Assembly: GCA_027919835.1 (NCBI GenBank)
Contig: JANVFP010000031.1
Coordinates: 248,001 to 312,000 of the forward strand
Source of the DNA: Lentinula raphanica
Lineage: Eukaryota; Basidiomycota; Agaricomycetes; Agaricales; Omphalotaceae
Reading direction: 5' to 3'
Length of the DNA stretch: 64,000 nucleotides
Every line of letters begins with the position of its first letter. Position 1 is the stretch's first letter. The position numbers were made by a program, and so were the translations under genes. Below the pieces are notes generated by a model. The model ran no database searches. It was given only the letters and a program-made list of their open reading frames with translations, and was not told where the DNA came from. Below, one piece after another: positions 11,901-24,239 of the stretch.

Positions 11901-14900
11901 ATTTGCTTCAAGGATACTTCACCCGGATAGTCTACCATCACAAGAGGGGCGTGACGCAGGAAACGATGACTGAGTGGAACACGACCGGGGTCAGTAGGAG
12001 GATTGCAAGCGCCTACAAACTGAATGCGCTCCAGCTTCACCCAGGCCATGTCACTCGTACGCCAATAACCTCCAGACTCAACGAGCTGACGAATGAAGGA
12101 TATGACCCGCTGAGTACCATATTTATCGACCGCAGGAAGGTTGATCTCGTCACAAAAGACGACAAGCCACCTTCCAATCTGTATGGGAGCCAGGATTACA
12201 CCATTAGGTGTTTTGCGATATTCACAATACTGCTCGAAGGTCTTCAAGATGAGTTCCGGTGTGGTAGCACTGGAAAAGTTCAAGCCGACAACCTCCATAT
12301 CCGGTAACTTTCGGAGAGCACTGAAGAGGGTCATGGTCTTTCCAGAGCCCGGAGGTCCGCAGAGCATGAGAGGCTTATGTTCAGAAAGCCAGGAATACAG
12401 AACCTCTTCATGTCGTACAGTATCCATCGTCGGCACAACGACATCGGCAGCGGTGACTGCATGGGCTTCAATTTCAATAGTTGGCACCCTCCCTTGCCAA
12501 GCAACCCATTCGCCAGTAGACACTTGGACGTCATAGTCGATGAGAGAACTTCCAGGAAGCAGAGGAGGCAAGTCTATCCCAGTATGACTACGTAGAAAGT
12601 CACCCATCTCTGCACGTAGGTCCAGTTTTGCGTCGCCGGAAAATGCCCAGACGATGCTGACGAGCAAACGTTTAGTGACGTATTGCTCGATACGTTCCGG
12701 AGGTAGAGGGAAGTCCGAGTGCTGGAAGTTGTATTCAATGATATTGCGTACGGTCTTGTTGATGAGGGAGAAAAGCGTGTTCAAAGCGCGCGTAGTGGTG
12801 AAGTCCATGATGTGCTCTATCGACTCCGCAAACGCGAGAGCCGAACTGACTAGATCACCTTCGGAGAAGTATCGTTCCAGAATTGCAGCAACCTGTTTCT
12901 GTGTTTCGAGAGCGGCTGAAGCGGCGGCATCTGAGGGAAGGATTTCATTATTGCGACGTGCAAGTGCGTCACCGGCGTCTTCTTCGTCTGAATCGATGGG
13001 GCTGGTTGACAAGGTACTGAGATAGTTTTCATATACCATAGAAGGCTCGACGATATCTTCACTGAACCAGATCATACCACAACGACTGACAGTAGCGAGC
13101 GTCGCATATTTCAAGTGCTCGACCTCGAACATGATTCGGACGTTGGGAGGAAGATTCAGTCGTTCACCATTGGGCAATGTGAGAAGTTTATTGTCGTCGA
13201 GGACACTGATGATAGTGCTAGATTAGAAAACTGTTTCTTGCCTCAATGGATGAGAACACAAACTGACCTGTTCAGATTCTCGACCCACTCGGGATCAACA
13301 TCTCCATCAAAAATAATCCAGTGGCGCTTTCCGCTCTCGCCACGAGCATCGTCAACAATTCTTCGTAGAATGTGCGTGAATAACCCATCATTCCATTCTC
13401 TTGTAGTGGAATCTAGAGTGCCATATAACGCGTCCTTGTGCATGGCTTTGGGGTCAATGACATATTCGACTCCTTCGACTCCGTCGAATCGTTCCAAAGC
13501 AGCCAACAAAACCCGCCACGCATTCGTTTTACCGGTACCCGAGGGCCCGACCATCATCAGACCATGCTGGATCTTCTGTATTTGGTATAGCTGCAGGATC
13601 TTGGCAATCCAGCGTTCTCCAGTTACCAGCTTACGTTCCTTGCAGATTTTGTAAATTTCGCCTCGCAAGCGATCCAAGTCCACTGGCATATAGTCCACAC
13701 CCGGGAAGACGTCCGCCAAGAGACTGGGTATTCATTAGCGCCGGAGGGATAGGACTACGGAGGGATAGGACTACGAAGTCACTTACTTTGTTAGCAGCGG
13801 GACGTCATCCGCAACGAGTTTGGGCACGATGGTTTCCGTTACACTCTGGATCAAAATGATCTGCTCAGAGATGACGTCGGAGAGACCAACAGCTGCATCG
13901 TCTGCATCTGCCTGTTCTCGGGCCTTCAACAAACGCTCACGTTTGAGTATACCAGCGCTGGCCAGGACAGCCTTGAGTGCTCGAAGACCGAAATCATAAT
14001 GAGGCTGCGGTGAGAGTTGTTCATCGCAGAGATTGAAGAACGGAACGATCTTGGATGCCAAAGATTCTGCAGTACGGAAACCTTGAGAGAACAACATGAC
14101 TTGGGCGATTAACTCTCGGTCAGGTCGTGTCATCGCCATTCTAGAAGTCAATGGGTCATTTTCGTTCTTCGGACAATGTCACAAGGAGCCTACGTACGGT
14201 CTGAACAACTTGGTCAAGTTGGGAGGTAACTGAGAACGTCCGGCGTAGGTAGGGTTAGTCGTGATGAATATTCCTATCACAAATATCAAGAAAGGTTCTC
14301 CGAAAACAAATGAGTGGCGTATGTCATACCGATGTTCTTGTTAATCTTCAAGTTCTTGCCGACCAGCTCGATTTCGGTGTTAGGGTTCTTGACTAAAGCT
14401 GCTAGACCTTGTTGAATCGTCTGAACTTGCTGAGAGACGGCACTCAAAATTCGCTCTTCCAACCGGTTAAACTCGTCGAAGCAGCCCCAAGCGCCTACTT
14501 GACAGAGACCGACAAAGATTCTTCCCATTGCTTTGAAGTCAAAGTTCTCGTCACAACAGAAGACCAATACGAATCGACCTAGTTGAACACCGAGGGCCTT
14601 GACAGATTCGGTTTTACCTAGATCTAAATTGAGCACAAGAAAACAGGCTAACAAGGAATTACCTACCTGTCCCAGCTGGTCCAAAAGGTGCGCCACCCAG
14701 TTGGTTATCAAGAGCTTGAGTGAGTGTGAGGTACACACGATCCGTAAGTGGAGTCTGTACAAGCTTGTCCAAGACACCAAGGTACTCCCATCCGTAAGGG
14801 AAAGTAGCATCCGCGGCTTTGATGGTCAATCGGTCAAGCGGGTTCGATATGGTCCTGTCAAGATAGAACCTCATTTGGTATAGCCAAGTGAAGCCGTCCT

Positions 14901-17389
14901 TGTCCATGACGCGTTGTTGAAGTAGAGACCTAGTAACATCGCGCTGGTGTACGAGATCAGTGATGAGATGCTCGCACTTTCGTCGAGTAACAGGGCTGAG
15001 TTCCTGGAGCACGATATCGGCAAGAAGATCGAGGGCTTGGTTCACAGTGTCCAATGCCGCCTGAGGAGCCTGATTGGCTTCCAGAGCGCTCTCAACAGAA
15101 GCGGTCCAAGCGATTTGGACAGCCAGAGTGACCAACTGGGCTGGGTACTTCTCCATCCAAGAGACGAATTCCTCCATACCGAGCTTGGAGTCCGTGCCGT
15201 AGAAGGTTTGAAGCTCTTCGACCGCTGCAGAAAGCAATGTAGCCAGTGAAACTTGCATGGACGACTCTATCTTTGCAAGCCAGTCATTGATCTTGGGGAA
15301 ATCCTTCAAGAGAATAGGCTCCGTGAACATAACTTCTTCTCCTTCTCTTGAAGCCATCCCCTGAATCTGCGTAAGGTCATCGTCAAGGGTGATGGTGGAG
15401 ATACCCGCGAACATCTTCTTCAGATGTTTCATGATACGCAGGATATCTTTGCTGTTTCCAATGATCTCAAGCAGGTCATCGTCACCAACGAAATAGAATC
15501 GAGGGAACGAAGATCGTTCTCGTTCCAGGTATTCCCCAAGAGCCTTCTTGATCTTATTGAGGAGATCCGCAAGTCGCTCGAGACTCTTTTGAATTCCTTG
15601 AATGTTCATCACGTCGATGACGAATGGGGATTTGTAGACTTTCTTCATGACACCAAGAAACTCTCCGTTGATGTTCTGAAATCGCGCGCTTTCAACAGGG
15701 AGCAAATGCTTGATGTCAGCGCTCCCGGAGAAGATACCCTCGAGGTATACCCATTGCCTCTGCACGTCGAGCCATACATCTTGATAAAGGGTTCAGTAAA
15801 CGAGCTTGACATCATTGACAACGACTTTACCAAACAGCACATGTATTCGGTTCAGTTTCTCCTCCCATGAGCCAGCCTAACAAGAAGGTGAGAACGGATC
15901 TATCGGAGTACGTTTGAAAACCGAACCTCTTCTTCGAAGACTACAAGAGGAATGAGTCAACCATACAAGATTGCCTCAGTCGATGAATGCTCACCTTTGT
16001 AATGCGGTGAAAGTTTCATTGCTGTCAAAGAATTCAAGTTCTCGCTACATTTGTTGAGGAGATCATCCCAGCCCCTAGAAAGAGTTTTCGATGTAAGTAG
16101 ACTGCCCTTTGCCAGACTATGATATGTACCTTATCAGACGACACTTATTCTGGTAGTTGACCAGATCTAGAGTGTAGTTCGTCCAGATTTCCTTGACCTG
16201 CTTGATATATTCTTCCAACGCCATCTATAGGGAAGAGTGAGGAACCATATCTACGAAACCAGGATGCAATTCATACCTCTCCCTGTGCTTGGAATATCAC
16301 CTCCTTGATCAACGACTCATTCTTCTTGAGGTCCAAATCATAAACATGGCCCAAAGTCATCCTATATCATACATATCGTTTGTTACAAGACTCTTGGATA
16401 AACAGTGCAACAAGAAAAAGAACCACTCACAACGTCAAACTAATCTGCGCAGGCAGTTTCAACACCTTGAACAACTGCTTCCAATGCCTATCCTTCAACG
16501 CCTCCGACTTCAAATCCGACACAATAGGATTCGACTTCAACAATCCCCTCAGCACATCCTGCACATACTCAAACGCCGCATACTGTCTCATCCTCGTCGG
16601 CATCTCCTTCGTCGAACCCAACAACCCATCTATATGTTGCCTCAGCTTCCTCGGCTGCACCGTCGCCCAAGTCATCTCCCTCAAATCACTAATCTGGTTC
16701 CAAATTCCGCTCAACGCAGTCCATACGGCCTTAAGATCGCGTAGTTCTTCGAAAACGGGCTCGAGACGCGTGTGTCGTGTTAGTTCTAGGTCGAGGGCCT
16801 CTTTCGCGCGGCAGACGAGGTCGTAGTCTTCTTGGACACGGGTGAGTTTGCCTTCGAAGACGTTGATGGTGTTCATAGCGGTGTCTGCGCGGATGTTTCC
16901 CTGTACGGGTCGAGTCTGCTCCCATTCTGTGATAATGTCGTTGATCTTGTTCTCTACAATCTTGTCCTCGGCGACGATCTTGAGCTGTAATCCGGCTAGC
17001 AAACGAATGAAGCGTCAACAACTATTATTGGTGGCATAGGATTAGGCCTAGGAAATGTTCAAACGAACCAAGTTGTTCCTGGATAGAATCATTCTTCCTC
17101 TTCAGTATCTCATTATAAGCACTCCACTCTCCTCTCAGTTGATCACTATACAGCCAGTCATCCGGAAACTGGTATCTAAACCGTTCTAGTGTCTTCTCCC
17201 CATTCGCACAAAGCTCGATCATCGGACCCCATGCTTTCGTTTTCTTTTTGAGGTCTTGGACAAATGTAATGAAGGTGACGGCTGCTGCCGTGGAGGAATT
17301 TGCTGGAGCTAAAAGCTAAGGGATGAAGGAAACATTTCAGCTGAATGGGCTCGAACGGGTTTAATGATTTTGAAGATACTAACCTCCAT
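5940..17389 (-). CDS. dhc2: Cytoplasmic dynein heavy chain, motor half (split Dhc2)
   Basis: Dynein motor for minus-end microtubule transport. The first codons (17389, MEL after a short intron) lead at once into the tail/linker junction ([20 protein letters not shown]), a region at roughly residue 1200-1300 of ordinary heavy chains, so the tail that dimerises and binds intermediate chains is absent. Then follow the linker ([12 protein letters not shown]), AAA1 with Walker A GPAGTGKT (an intron splits it at about 14.66 kb) and Walker B CFDEFNR, AAA2 [11 protein letters not shown]3 GPPGSGKT with [11 protein letters not shown]4 GVSGSGK with IMDESNV, the coiled-coil stalk with the microtubule-binding region ([14 protein letters not shown]), AAA5, AAA6 and a C-terminal domain to 5940. 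Many short introns interrupt it. The split of the heavy chain into dhc1 (tail) and dhc2 (motor) is published for Schizophyllum commune and other Agaricomycetes; dhc1 is not in this window. Confidence 0.93.
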
Positions 17390-17531
17390 GGTGGTGGTGG
17401 TGGTCGCTAAGCTTCGCTCGTTGGACCGTGGTCGCGTTTTTGGATTGAAGCCACGTGCCGAAATTATTTCCTCCTTCTCGCTTTCATTATACTACTTGTT
17501 CGTTAGACAACTCTCTCGATTTCTATCCACC
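17390..17531. promoter_or_regulatory. Shared divergent promoter between dhc2 and SME1
   Basis: Only 142 bp separate the start codons of the two divergent genes, so their 5' leaders and promoters must share this stretch. It has a short CCA/GGT run beside the dhc2 start and a T/C-rich tract before SME1. No clear TATA box is visible. Confidence 0.6.
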
Positions 17532-18124
17532 ATGTCAGGCCGCCAGCAACGTGTGATGGTTCAGCCCATCGTAAGACACGTCTATATCTTCACATATCCT
17601 TCGTTTGCTAACGATCCCACTGTAGAACGTAATCTTCAAAAATCTCCAACAGGTCGAATTAAATCTCATTTCTCCAATCAGCTCGAAACTCAATTTCCCT
17701 CTGGTGTTTTAGCGGACAAAAGTCATTATATGGCTATACGACAACATCGAGATGCGGATCGAAGGACGAATAATTGTACGTCGCCCAATCTCCTTTGCAT
17801 GCTCGAGTTAAAGAACGACAAACTGCAAGGCCGATTGCACCTCTACCTCTTTAATCATCTCTGGTTTTCCTCCATTCGTTTCTTCCTTCGAATATCTCTA
17901 TTGAATGATCCTGATGCTCACTATGATATGATAGGGATTCGATGAATTCATGAACCTCGTGCTTGAGGAAGCTGCTGAAGTTTTTGTGAAGGGCACAAAA
18001 CCAAGAAGGGAATTAGGCAAATAATTTTTTGCATCTCATGTGTCGCCGCATTAATCTTTGCCCATACACAGGTCGCATCCTCCTCAAAGGCGACAACATT
18101 ACACTAATACAACAAGTAGTCTAA
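17532..18124 (+). CDS. SME1: Small nuclear ribonucleoprotein E (Sm core protein)
   Basis: SmE is one of the seven Sm proteins that form the ring on U1, U2, U4 and U5 snRNAs. The spliced frame gives MSGRQQRVMVQPI / NVIFKNLQQ / RTKVIIWLYDN / GFDEFMNLVLEEA / GRILLKGDNITLIQQVV, covering Sm1 and Sm2 motifs with the typical GFDEFMN and KGDNITL signatures. The last intron (18017-18071) must use a GC donor (exon ...G / GCAAAT...CACAG / GT...): only this rejoins Gly-Arg-Ile-Leu-Leu-Lys. Reading through instead stops at 18003-18005 and loses the Sm2 strand. It is convergent with PEX10, with 81 bp between stops. Confidence 0.93.
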
Positions 18125-18205
18125 CACTCTCGCTCGAACATCGATCTAGTTGCTTGTTGCTGTGTCATTCTCATGTAATTCTTGTACTCTTCAATCAACT
18201 GAACT

Positions 18206-19457
18206 TTATAGGTTGTATATCGGTAATAAGCGAGTAGGATTCAGACTTTGTCGACACAACGGACATTCGGCCTATCACAATCAAGTGTCAAAACTCATGA
18301 AAGCATACAGCTCAATGAAAACACTCACCTTTTCTCGCCCCCACCCAACTATACAACTCCAACAAAATAGATGCCCACATTCCGTTGAACAAGTATCCGT
18401 TCTCTCCTCCAAACATAGAGTACATATTCTCGAAGCTCTCACAGCAGGAGGTAACGACGCCACATCCAACATCGTCCCAGTGTCCTCTTCGGCAGGTTTC
18501 GCAGGTTCACTTTCCGGGTCAACGATGTCCAGCATCTGCGATACCGGTCGATCGTCTATATATGTCTCGCGGCCGTCCGAACCCTGAAGTGCTCGTTTGC
18601 CCTTCTGTCCTTCGTCCGCTGAGTTTGAGGATTTGCTTCTCAAAAACGTTATGAGTCTGTATATCAACCTCACAGCGATCAGCACGCCCAATAATGAATA
18701 CGAAGGAGGCCGGATATGTGGGTTCTCGGGTATAGACGAGATCTGAACCGATGCAGAAATCAACGAGAAGCCTAAAGAAAACCAGAACAGAACAGAACCT
18801 ACATGTCGAACGCCGAGTAATCGCTTGAAGACGTCGTAGTACACTCCCCGAATATAGAAAACTGCAAGATTAATCTCAGTTACAGTTTCCAACGCGGTTG
18901 GAACATATCGCAAAAGCGTGGCCAGCCTGGGATTATTGGCAGAAACATTGTTGATGTTCACGAATCGTGAAAGAATATACGCGGGTAACGAGGGAAGAAG
19001 AACCAAGGCAGCGCGTGTTAGTCGAGAGGGAGGCACGGAGGAGGATTGTTGCCAAATATCGGTATATTCTTCACCCAGAGTCTGGGTTGCTTGAGAGAAT
19101 ATTGAGTTGTTGCATGCGTTTGACAAACTCATGGACTCACCGCGACCGGTCGTAAGACCATAATACAGAAGCTTGACCAGAAAGTCCAGTTCCTTATCCC
19201 ATCTCGTCAACGTTCGAGTGCCTAGGCATCCACCATTGACTTGCAGCTCAAATTGTCCGGAAGACGCACATACATACCCAACCAAGACCTAGCTGTATTC
19301 TCAGCCTGCTCGCGCAAGAGCGATACGTGGTAGAGATCCCTTTGATGAGCACGAACTAAGTAGATTCAGCCTTTAGCATCCCGTTCAGCTTGATATTCGA
19401 ACGATACTCACTTATCTGGGCTTGTTGAGCGATAGGGAATACAGGAATTCCAGTCAT
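18206..19457 (-). CDS. PEX10: Peroxisome biogenesis factor 10 (RING E3 ligase)
   Basis: Pex10 is a peroxisomal membrane RING protein that ubiquitinates the import receptor Pex5. The start at 19457 (MTGIPVFPIAQQAQI) splices to RAHQRDLYHVSLLREQAENT and then TRTLTRWDKELDFLVKLLYY. TLGEEYTDIW is the usual Pex10 signature. Hydrophobic segments follow (for example VGSVLFWFSLGFSLISA), then a charged loop and a C-terminal C3HC4 RING: CTLCLEE, CGHLFCWSCIVGW and, after a last intron, AECPLCRQSLNPTRLLP, ending at 18206. All introns are short GT-AG. It is divergent from the Mgr2-like gene with 118 bp between starts. Confidence 0.94.
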
Positions 19458-19575
19458 CCTCGATGTTAGAAGTTAAGCGCCGGCAGCGGTGCCGGGAATA
19501 GCTGCCGAATTTTATGCCGAAGATTTGCGTCCCCAGCTTTTCTTCAGTCTTCAAGAAAAATACCATTGTGTCAAA

Positions 19576-20177
19576 ATGCAGGCTCATCAACCACCTTCTA
19601 CTGTCGATAAACGTACGTCCTCTACCACTATCTAACCTTGAATCCCCAATAAACTCTATCTTTAGTCAAGTATGTTCTCCTCTTCTCTCCATAACCTCCG
19701 GATCATATCCAACGACTCTCAGGATGGGTGCAATGATGGGCGGAACTGCAGGACTCGCAATGGGTTTCCTCTTTGGCTCATGGACCATCATACGGTGCGT
19801 TTTACGCATACATTACCCTTCGATCGACGAGGGAACTGAACACTACACCGTAGGTACGGACCAGGTCCAAAAGGCGCGCTGGCCACCCTCTCCAAGTACA
19901 TGCTCAACCAAGCTGCGTTCTTTGGCTTCTTCTTCTCTATAGGATCCGTATGTCACTTCATACTCGACGAATTCTGTTTCATGAACTGATAATGGGTTTA
20001 CGTCTAAACCTTCGTTCCCTAAAGGTGATTCGAAACGACGTTGAACTATCACGGGTCCAAGGTCCTCAATTAGCACGGTATACAGCAGCTACGGCAATAC
20101 GTTCACGCGCGGAAGGTGCGCAAATGATGAAAGCTCGATGGGAGGAAGAGAGACGGAGGTTGTTGCGTCAGGCATGA
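19576..20177 (+). CDS. MGR2: Mgr2-like subunit of the TIM23 mitochondrial import complex
   Basis: The spliced frame contains KMGAMMGGTAGLAMGF, then TIIRYGPGPKGAL, then LSKYMLNQAAFFGFFFSIG, the pair of Gly-rich membrane segments of Mgr2/Romo1 proteins. Mgr2 gates lateral release from the TIM23 channel in the mitochondrial inner membrane. To reach this domain in frame from the start at 19576 (MQAHQPPSTVDK), a 4-nt micro-exon (TCAA, 19666-19669) between two introns is needed: 37-nt exon 1 ends in phase 1, and C+TC, AA+G give Leu-Lys before MGAMMGG. The C-terminal extension is charged (RWEEERRRLL) and ends at 20177. If translation began at the internal ATG near 19724, the short N-terminus would be lost. 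Confidence 0.88.
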
Positions 20178-20594
20178 TCATCTACTACCCCTCTTCATTT
20201 TATATCTATGTATGTTTGTGCTAATATATCGCCCGCTCTTCAACAACCTTCATCAACCATATTTCATGTCGGCAGTATTCATCAGAGCTATGTTGGGTAC
20301 AACCTGGTACATACAACTGTTCGGAGACTTTCGATGTTCAATGTCACAAACAAATCTCATTCTACAGCCAGCCAAAGGCGCTTCATTAAACACAATAAGT
20401 ACAGCAGTTAAAGAGAATTATAAAACTTAAGTTCTGATCAGTCTGAATCCGAAGTGAAGGTCAAAGTGCCACCGCAAGCCAAATTCAAGTTCGAGCTCTA
20501 GTAGTAGAATGAAAACCTGCAAGCCCAAAGGCCACCCCTCGTCTTCTAAACATGCGGCAACGGCGACACGCACTCATTGCAAGTGACACTGCTA

Positions 20595-23106
20595 TTACTT
20601 CGCTGCTGCCGATGTCGTCGCCGCCGCCGCCGCAGAAGCCAAAGGCACGTTAACCGTACTCGACGTAGACGGCTGATACCCATAAAAAGTACTCTGCTGA
20701 CCCAACGTTCCCAACTGTCCCGGAAGCTGCCCTGTACCCACCCCATTATGATTCTGCGCCGTTTGGACTTTCATATGAGCAGGCAACGTGGGTGCTGGGA
20801 CCGTAGCTGTCAAAGGCCCAGTCCCCATGGCGGAATAGGGAGAAGCTGCAGAAGAAGACGAGGTGGAAGAAGAAGAAGTACCATTCCACTGTCCCTGCTT
20901 CGGATTTAACACCGTATTGGCGACAGCAGGTGTCCGTGCCTGTGCTCCAGCTGCAGACGACCAGTTGGTGTTCGTCGCCGCGGCTGCTGCCGCTGCAGCG
21001 AGGGAAGGATTGGTGGTGGTGTTGAAGAACGAGCTGTATGAAGGTGCGAATTGAGGGGTTGCTGGCGTATTCCTTCCTGCCGATCCGGATCCAGACGCAG
21101 CGGCGTTCCCATTCACTGCGGAAGTCGCTGTCGGCGTTGTCGTCGCTGTCGCAGTCGTAGCTTGAGGCGTATACGAACTGTACCACGAACTATACGCAGT
21201 AGCACCAGATCCCGAAGCAGGTGTGTATCCCGTCTGTCCGGATTGGGCGTACATCTGCTGATATGGGTAGGAACTGGAGTAGTACGTCGTAGCACCCGAA
21301 GCGGTAGAAGGCTTGTACATATACGTATTAGCGGTTCCGGGACGGTACTGATTCTGCTGGGCGTTCTGTTGTGTGGGTGTTCCTGAATAGGCAGAGTAGG
21401 AAAACCCTGTGTATCCGGTATTTGGGACCGCCGGGGTCGTAGCAGTAGTAGGCGTCGAAGTGGCAGCAGGGGCAGGCACATTAGCTTTGACCTTTAGCGT
21501 GTTATTGTCCCGAATGACGGTCGTTTTTCCTGGGGGTAAATTACCATACCAACCAGGAGAGGGCGAAAGCGGTAAAGTACGATGGAGGGCGTGTAGAACG
21601 GCCGGTGGGGGAATAAGTGGTGTATTTTCGTGCTTTGATGACCGAGGGCGTAATGAAGCCAGTGTAGTTAGAGAGTCAAGGATAGCTTGGGCTAAGGAAG
21701 ACAAGCCAAGATTAACGTCAAATCAGAACATAGAACTACTGTCGTACCTGTATCCCATTCCTCGGATCCTTCTTGTGGTTTGCTAGAACCTCCCCCGTCA
21801 CTCATTGACCTCTCTGTCTGCAGCTCTTGCAGCCTCCGGAGGGCCCTCTTGTTCTTTTCCAACAACTCGGCAACTGCGACTTCCAATTCCAAGCTTCCCA
21901 GTGTAGACTTGATTGCTTGAACCTCTTCAGGTGGAAGCAACTCTTCTAGCTCAACGTCAACATTAATCGCAGGACTTATTTCCTGAATTTCATCTTCCGC
22001 CACAGGAGAGACGCTTCTCATAAGCCTCTCTTTCTCCTTTTCGGACCACCTCTTTAGCTGCTTAGCCTTCTGAGTCTTCTTAGTTTCGCGAGCATATAGG
22101 ATGTGTCCAAGTTCCTGTCTGCCAAGCTCCTCGCTCTCCTGATCAAAAGATGGCGCAAAACTGGCATAGACGCCATAATCAAGGAACGAACCAGACGACA
22201 ACTTCCGGACAGACGGGGGCCTGGTTTTCGAGGGTAGAATAACACTTTTATGGTAAGAACCTAATGTAGGGACATCGGAGGTGGAAGCAGATGGATAAGG
22301 AGAAGGTAAGATGGATACTAGCTCTGAATGGCCTTTGGGTAGTGCTTTGAGCTTTGACGGAGAAGTCTCAGAGCTAAGAGAGGTCCAGTAGTCGCCTGAT
22401 GGAAGATGTTGGACAAGAGCATATCTGGGTTTCTGATGCAGGTGCGAAGTTGAGGAAGAAGGTTTATCAGAGGGATATTCGTCGGGTAAGATAGTTTCTA
22501 CGTCTCCAGGAAACTCGACAGAGTAGACAGAAGCCTGATCGAGAAGAGAGAGAGCAAGATTGCAGAAAGCTTGTTGTTGAGAAGCCGCCTTGGATGATCG
22601 AGAACGAGAGTTTCTGAGGGACACAGGAAAGAGATTCTGCACTGCAGACTAAAAACGAAAGATTTGATCAAATTTGAAATGTCATTCTTGTGAGCCTGAT
22701 AAGGACATACCTTGAGCTCTGAAAGAGGATGATTTGAAGATTCTTGAAGCAAAGTTCGCAGAGAGATCAAAGATTCAGTCGAGTTTAATGCAAAGACTCG
22801 GTCAAGAAGACCTTGCTTGTCAGCTCTGTGGCTCGAATAATGAATGATGAGGAAGATGAAAGAAAGAAGTGGGACACACAATTGAAGAATGTCAAGAATT
22901 TTCTGACTCTGCTCTGACTTTATGGGTACATCGCCTACTGATGGAATAGGTGGTGACTGTGTACGATGAAGTTTGCCTGCTGGCTGTTCGTCGTCGTTGT
23001 TGTTAGAAGAATTTGCTCGTTTGCGTTTTTTGGGAGCAGTTGTTGGAGATTTTGTTGTTGAAGATGGAGGATGTTCAGAAGCAGATGACCGAGTAAATCT
23101 CGCCAT
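20595..23106 (-). CDS. Large low-complexity, probably nuclear protein
   Basis: The start at 23106 gives MARFTRSSASEHPPSS followed by a nuclear-localisation-like PKKRKRA and an acidic NNNDDE patch. A helical ordered part follows (ADKQGLLDRVFALN, SLISLRTLLQESS), then a conserved-looking block with SFLDYGVYASFAPSFD, a basic segment (KRWSEKEKERLMR), and a coiled-coil-like LELEVAVAELLEKNKRALRRL. After an intron near 21.7 kb the C-terminus is Ser/Thr/Ala/Gln/Tyr-rich and looks disordered, ending at 20595. At least three introns rejoin in frame. I do not recognise the family with certainty; the LDYGxYxSFAP block recalls fungal chromatin-remodelling accessory subunits, which is only a guess. Confidence 0.72.
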
Positions 23107-23742
23107 TTTCTGCTTACAGCAAATACGCGACGCGTTCAGAGTTTTTGGCAGAACGATTCACTAGAGGCCCTGATCATGAGAAAGTAAACGAAAAAAGGAA
23201 ATGATGACTAAGTCTCATTGTGTCACTGCCAAACGGTCCAAACCACTGCAGTGTGGATCCCAGAGTTTTTGCTCGTTATTCTCTCGAATTTCGCATCCTT
23301 GGACATCCAGAAGAGCTAGTTCCAACCCCCCTTCAGCTCGCCACTTGTGCTCCAATTCTTCTGGACTGTGGAGCTCGTAGATTCAATAGCAATCAAACCC
23401 GATTTTTTCTTCAGGAATTCGCATTCAGAGCTAATCCAGATGGATATCGATTCAACGACGAAAAACCGAAACTGACATGCATTCAAAGCCAGTTGAAAGC
23501 ACGCCTGGAAATATGCGATGGTACCAGGGTATTACTACACATCGTTCAACTCAAATTTTCGAGTAATTACCCCAGATGATCGGAGCAAAGTACAAGCCAT
23601 AGTTTCTGAATGAATACACAGTGGAATGTAAGATACCGCAGAGACAACGAGCTGAGCGTAGAGAATGTTGAGGTGTTGGTGAACATCGAAGTCAAAGGAG
23701 GCCTGGAAGATACGTGAGAAAATTGCAGCTTTCTCTCTTTCA
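23107..23742. other. Intergenic region, no supported gene
   Basis: It separates two divergent genes. Short open frames exist on both strands, but none has a convincing start, composition or recognisable product. It probably holds the promoters and leaders of the flanking genes. Confidence 0.5.
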
Positions 23743-24239
23743 ATGCGTCTGCCTCCAGTTACGCCCATTATCCGGGCAAAACTTGGTTCTACTCCTGCAA
23801 ACGGCCACACAACCTTTCTACCTCAAATCAGAAAACTTGTAGTCGAATATTGTGACAGATGGCCTTCATCTGCTAACACACGAACCTTCATTCTCAACCA
23901 CATCGAGGACGTTGCACGGAAAAATCCCCATGTCGAAGTAGTTGTCCGGCAACGATCCCACAAGGAACCAATAATTCGTGGCTTTTACGGTGAGTTTTTC
24001 CGAGAAGTATGTGGAAATCTTCTTGATATTCCATTCTCCTTCTGTTCCTCCTAGTCAATAATAGAGACAAAGTCGTGCCATTAAATGGTCTGGAGGTGAC
24101 TCAAATCGAGAAAAAAGTTGAACTTCTCTTGGACTCTTCGGGAGCCAAGATCAAACCTTTGAAGAAGACTGTCGAAAGCACTACAGAGGCAGCTAGAGGA
24201 ATTTGGAGTGGCCTTCATGCCGAGCGTCCGACACTCTGA
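23743..24239 (+). CDS. MRPL51: Mitochondrial large-subunit ribosomal protein mL43
   Basis: The frame starting at 23743 (MRLPPVTPIIRAKLG) contains QIRKLVVEYCDRWPSSANTR, FILNHIEDVARKNPHVEV and VRQRSHKEPIIRGFY. One intron (GTGAGT...CCTAG) joins to VNNRDKVVPLNGLE and the tail ending RGIWSGLHAERPTL. This is the thioredoxin-like L51/S25/CI-B8 fold of mL43 (yeast Mrpl51), about 145 residues as expected. A short basic N-terminus could serve as a mitochondrial targeting signal. Confidence 0.88.

Noticed and set aside
13741..13785. Short GGAGGGATAGGACTACG duplication
   Set aside because: It is a small tandem duplication within a dynein intron and appears neutral.
16289..16826. Arg/Gln/His-rich plus-strand frames
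   Set aside because: They lie antisense to well-conserved dynein linker coding sequence.
20577..21386. Arg-rich plus-strand frames
   Set aside because: Antisense of the Ala/Ser/Thr-rich C-terminus of the minus-strand gene.
23220..23579. 119-residue plus-strand frame in the spacer before mL43
   Set aside because: It has only a GTG start, no conserved-looking motif and no splice support.
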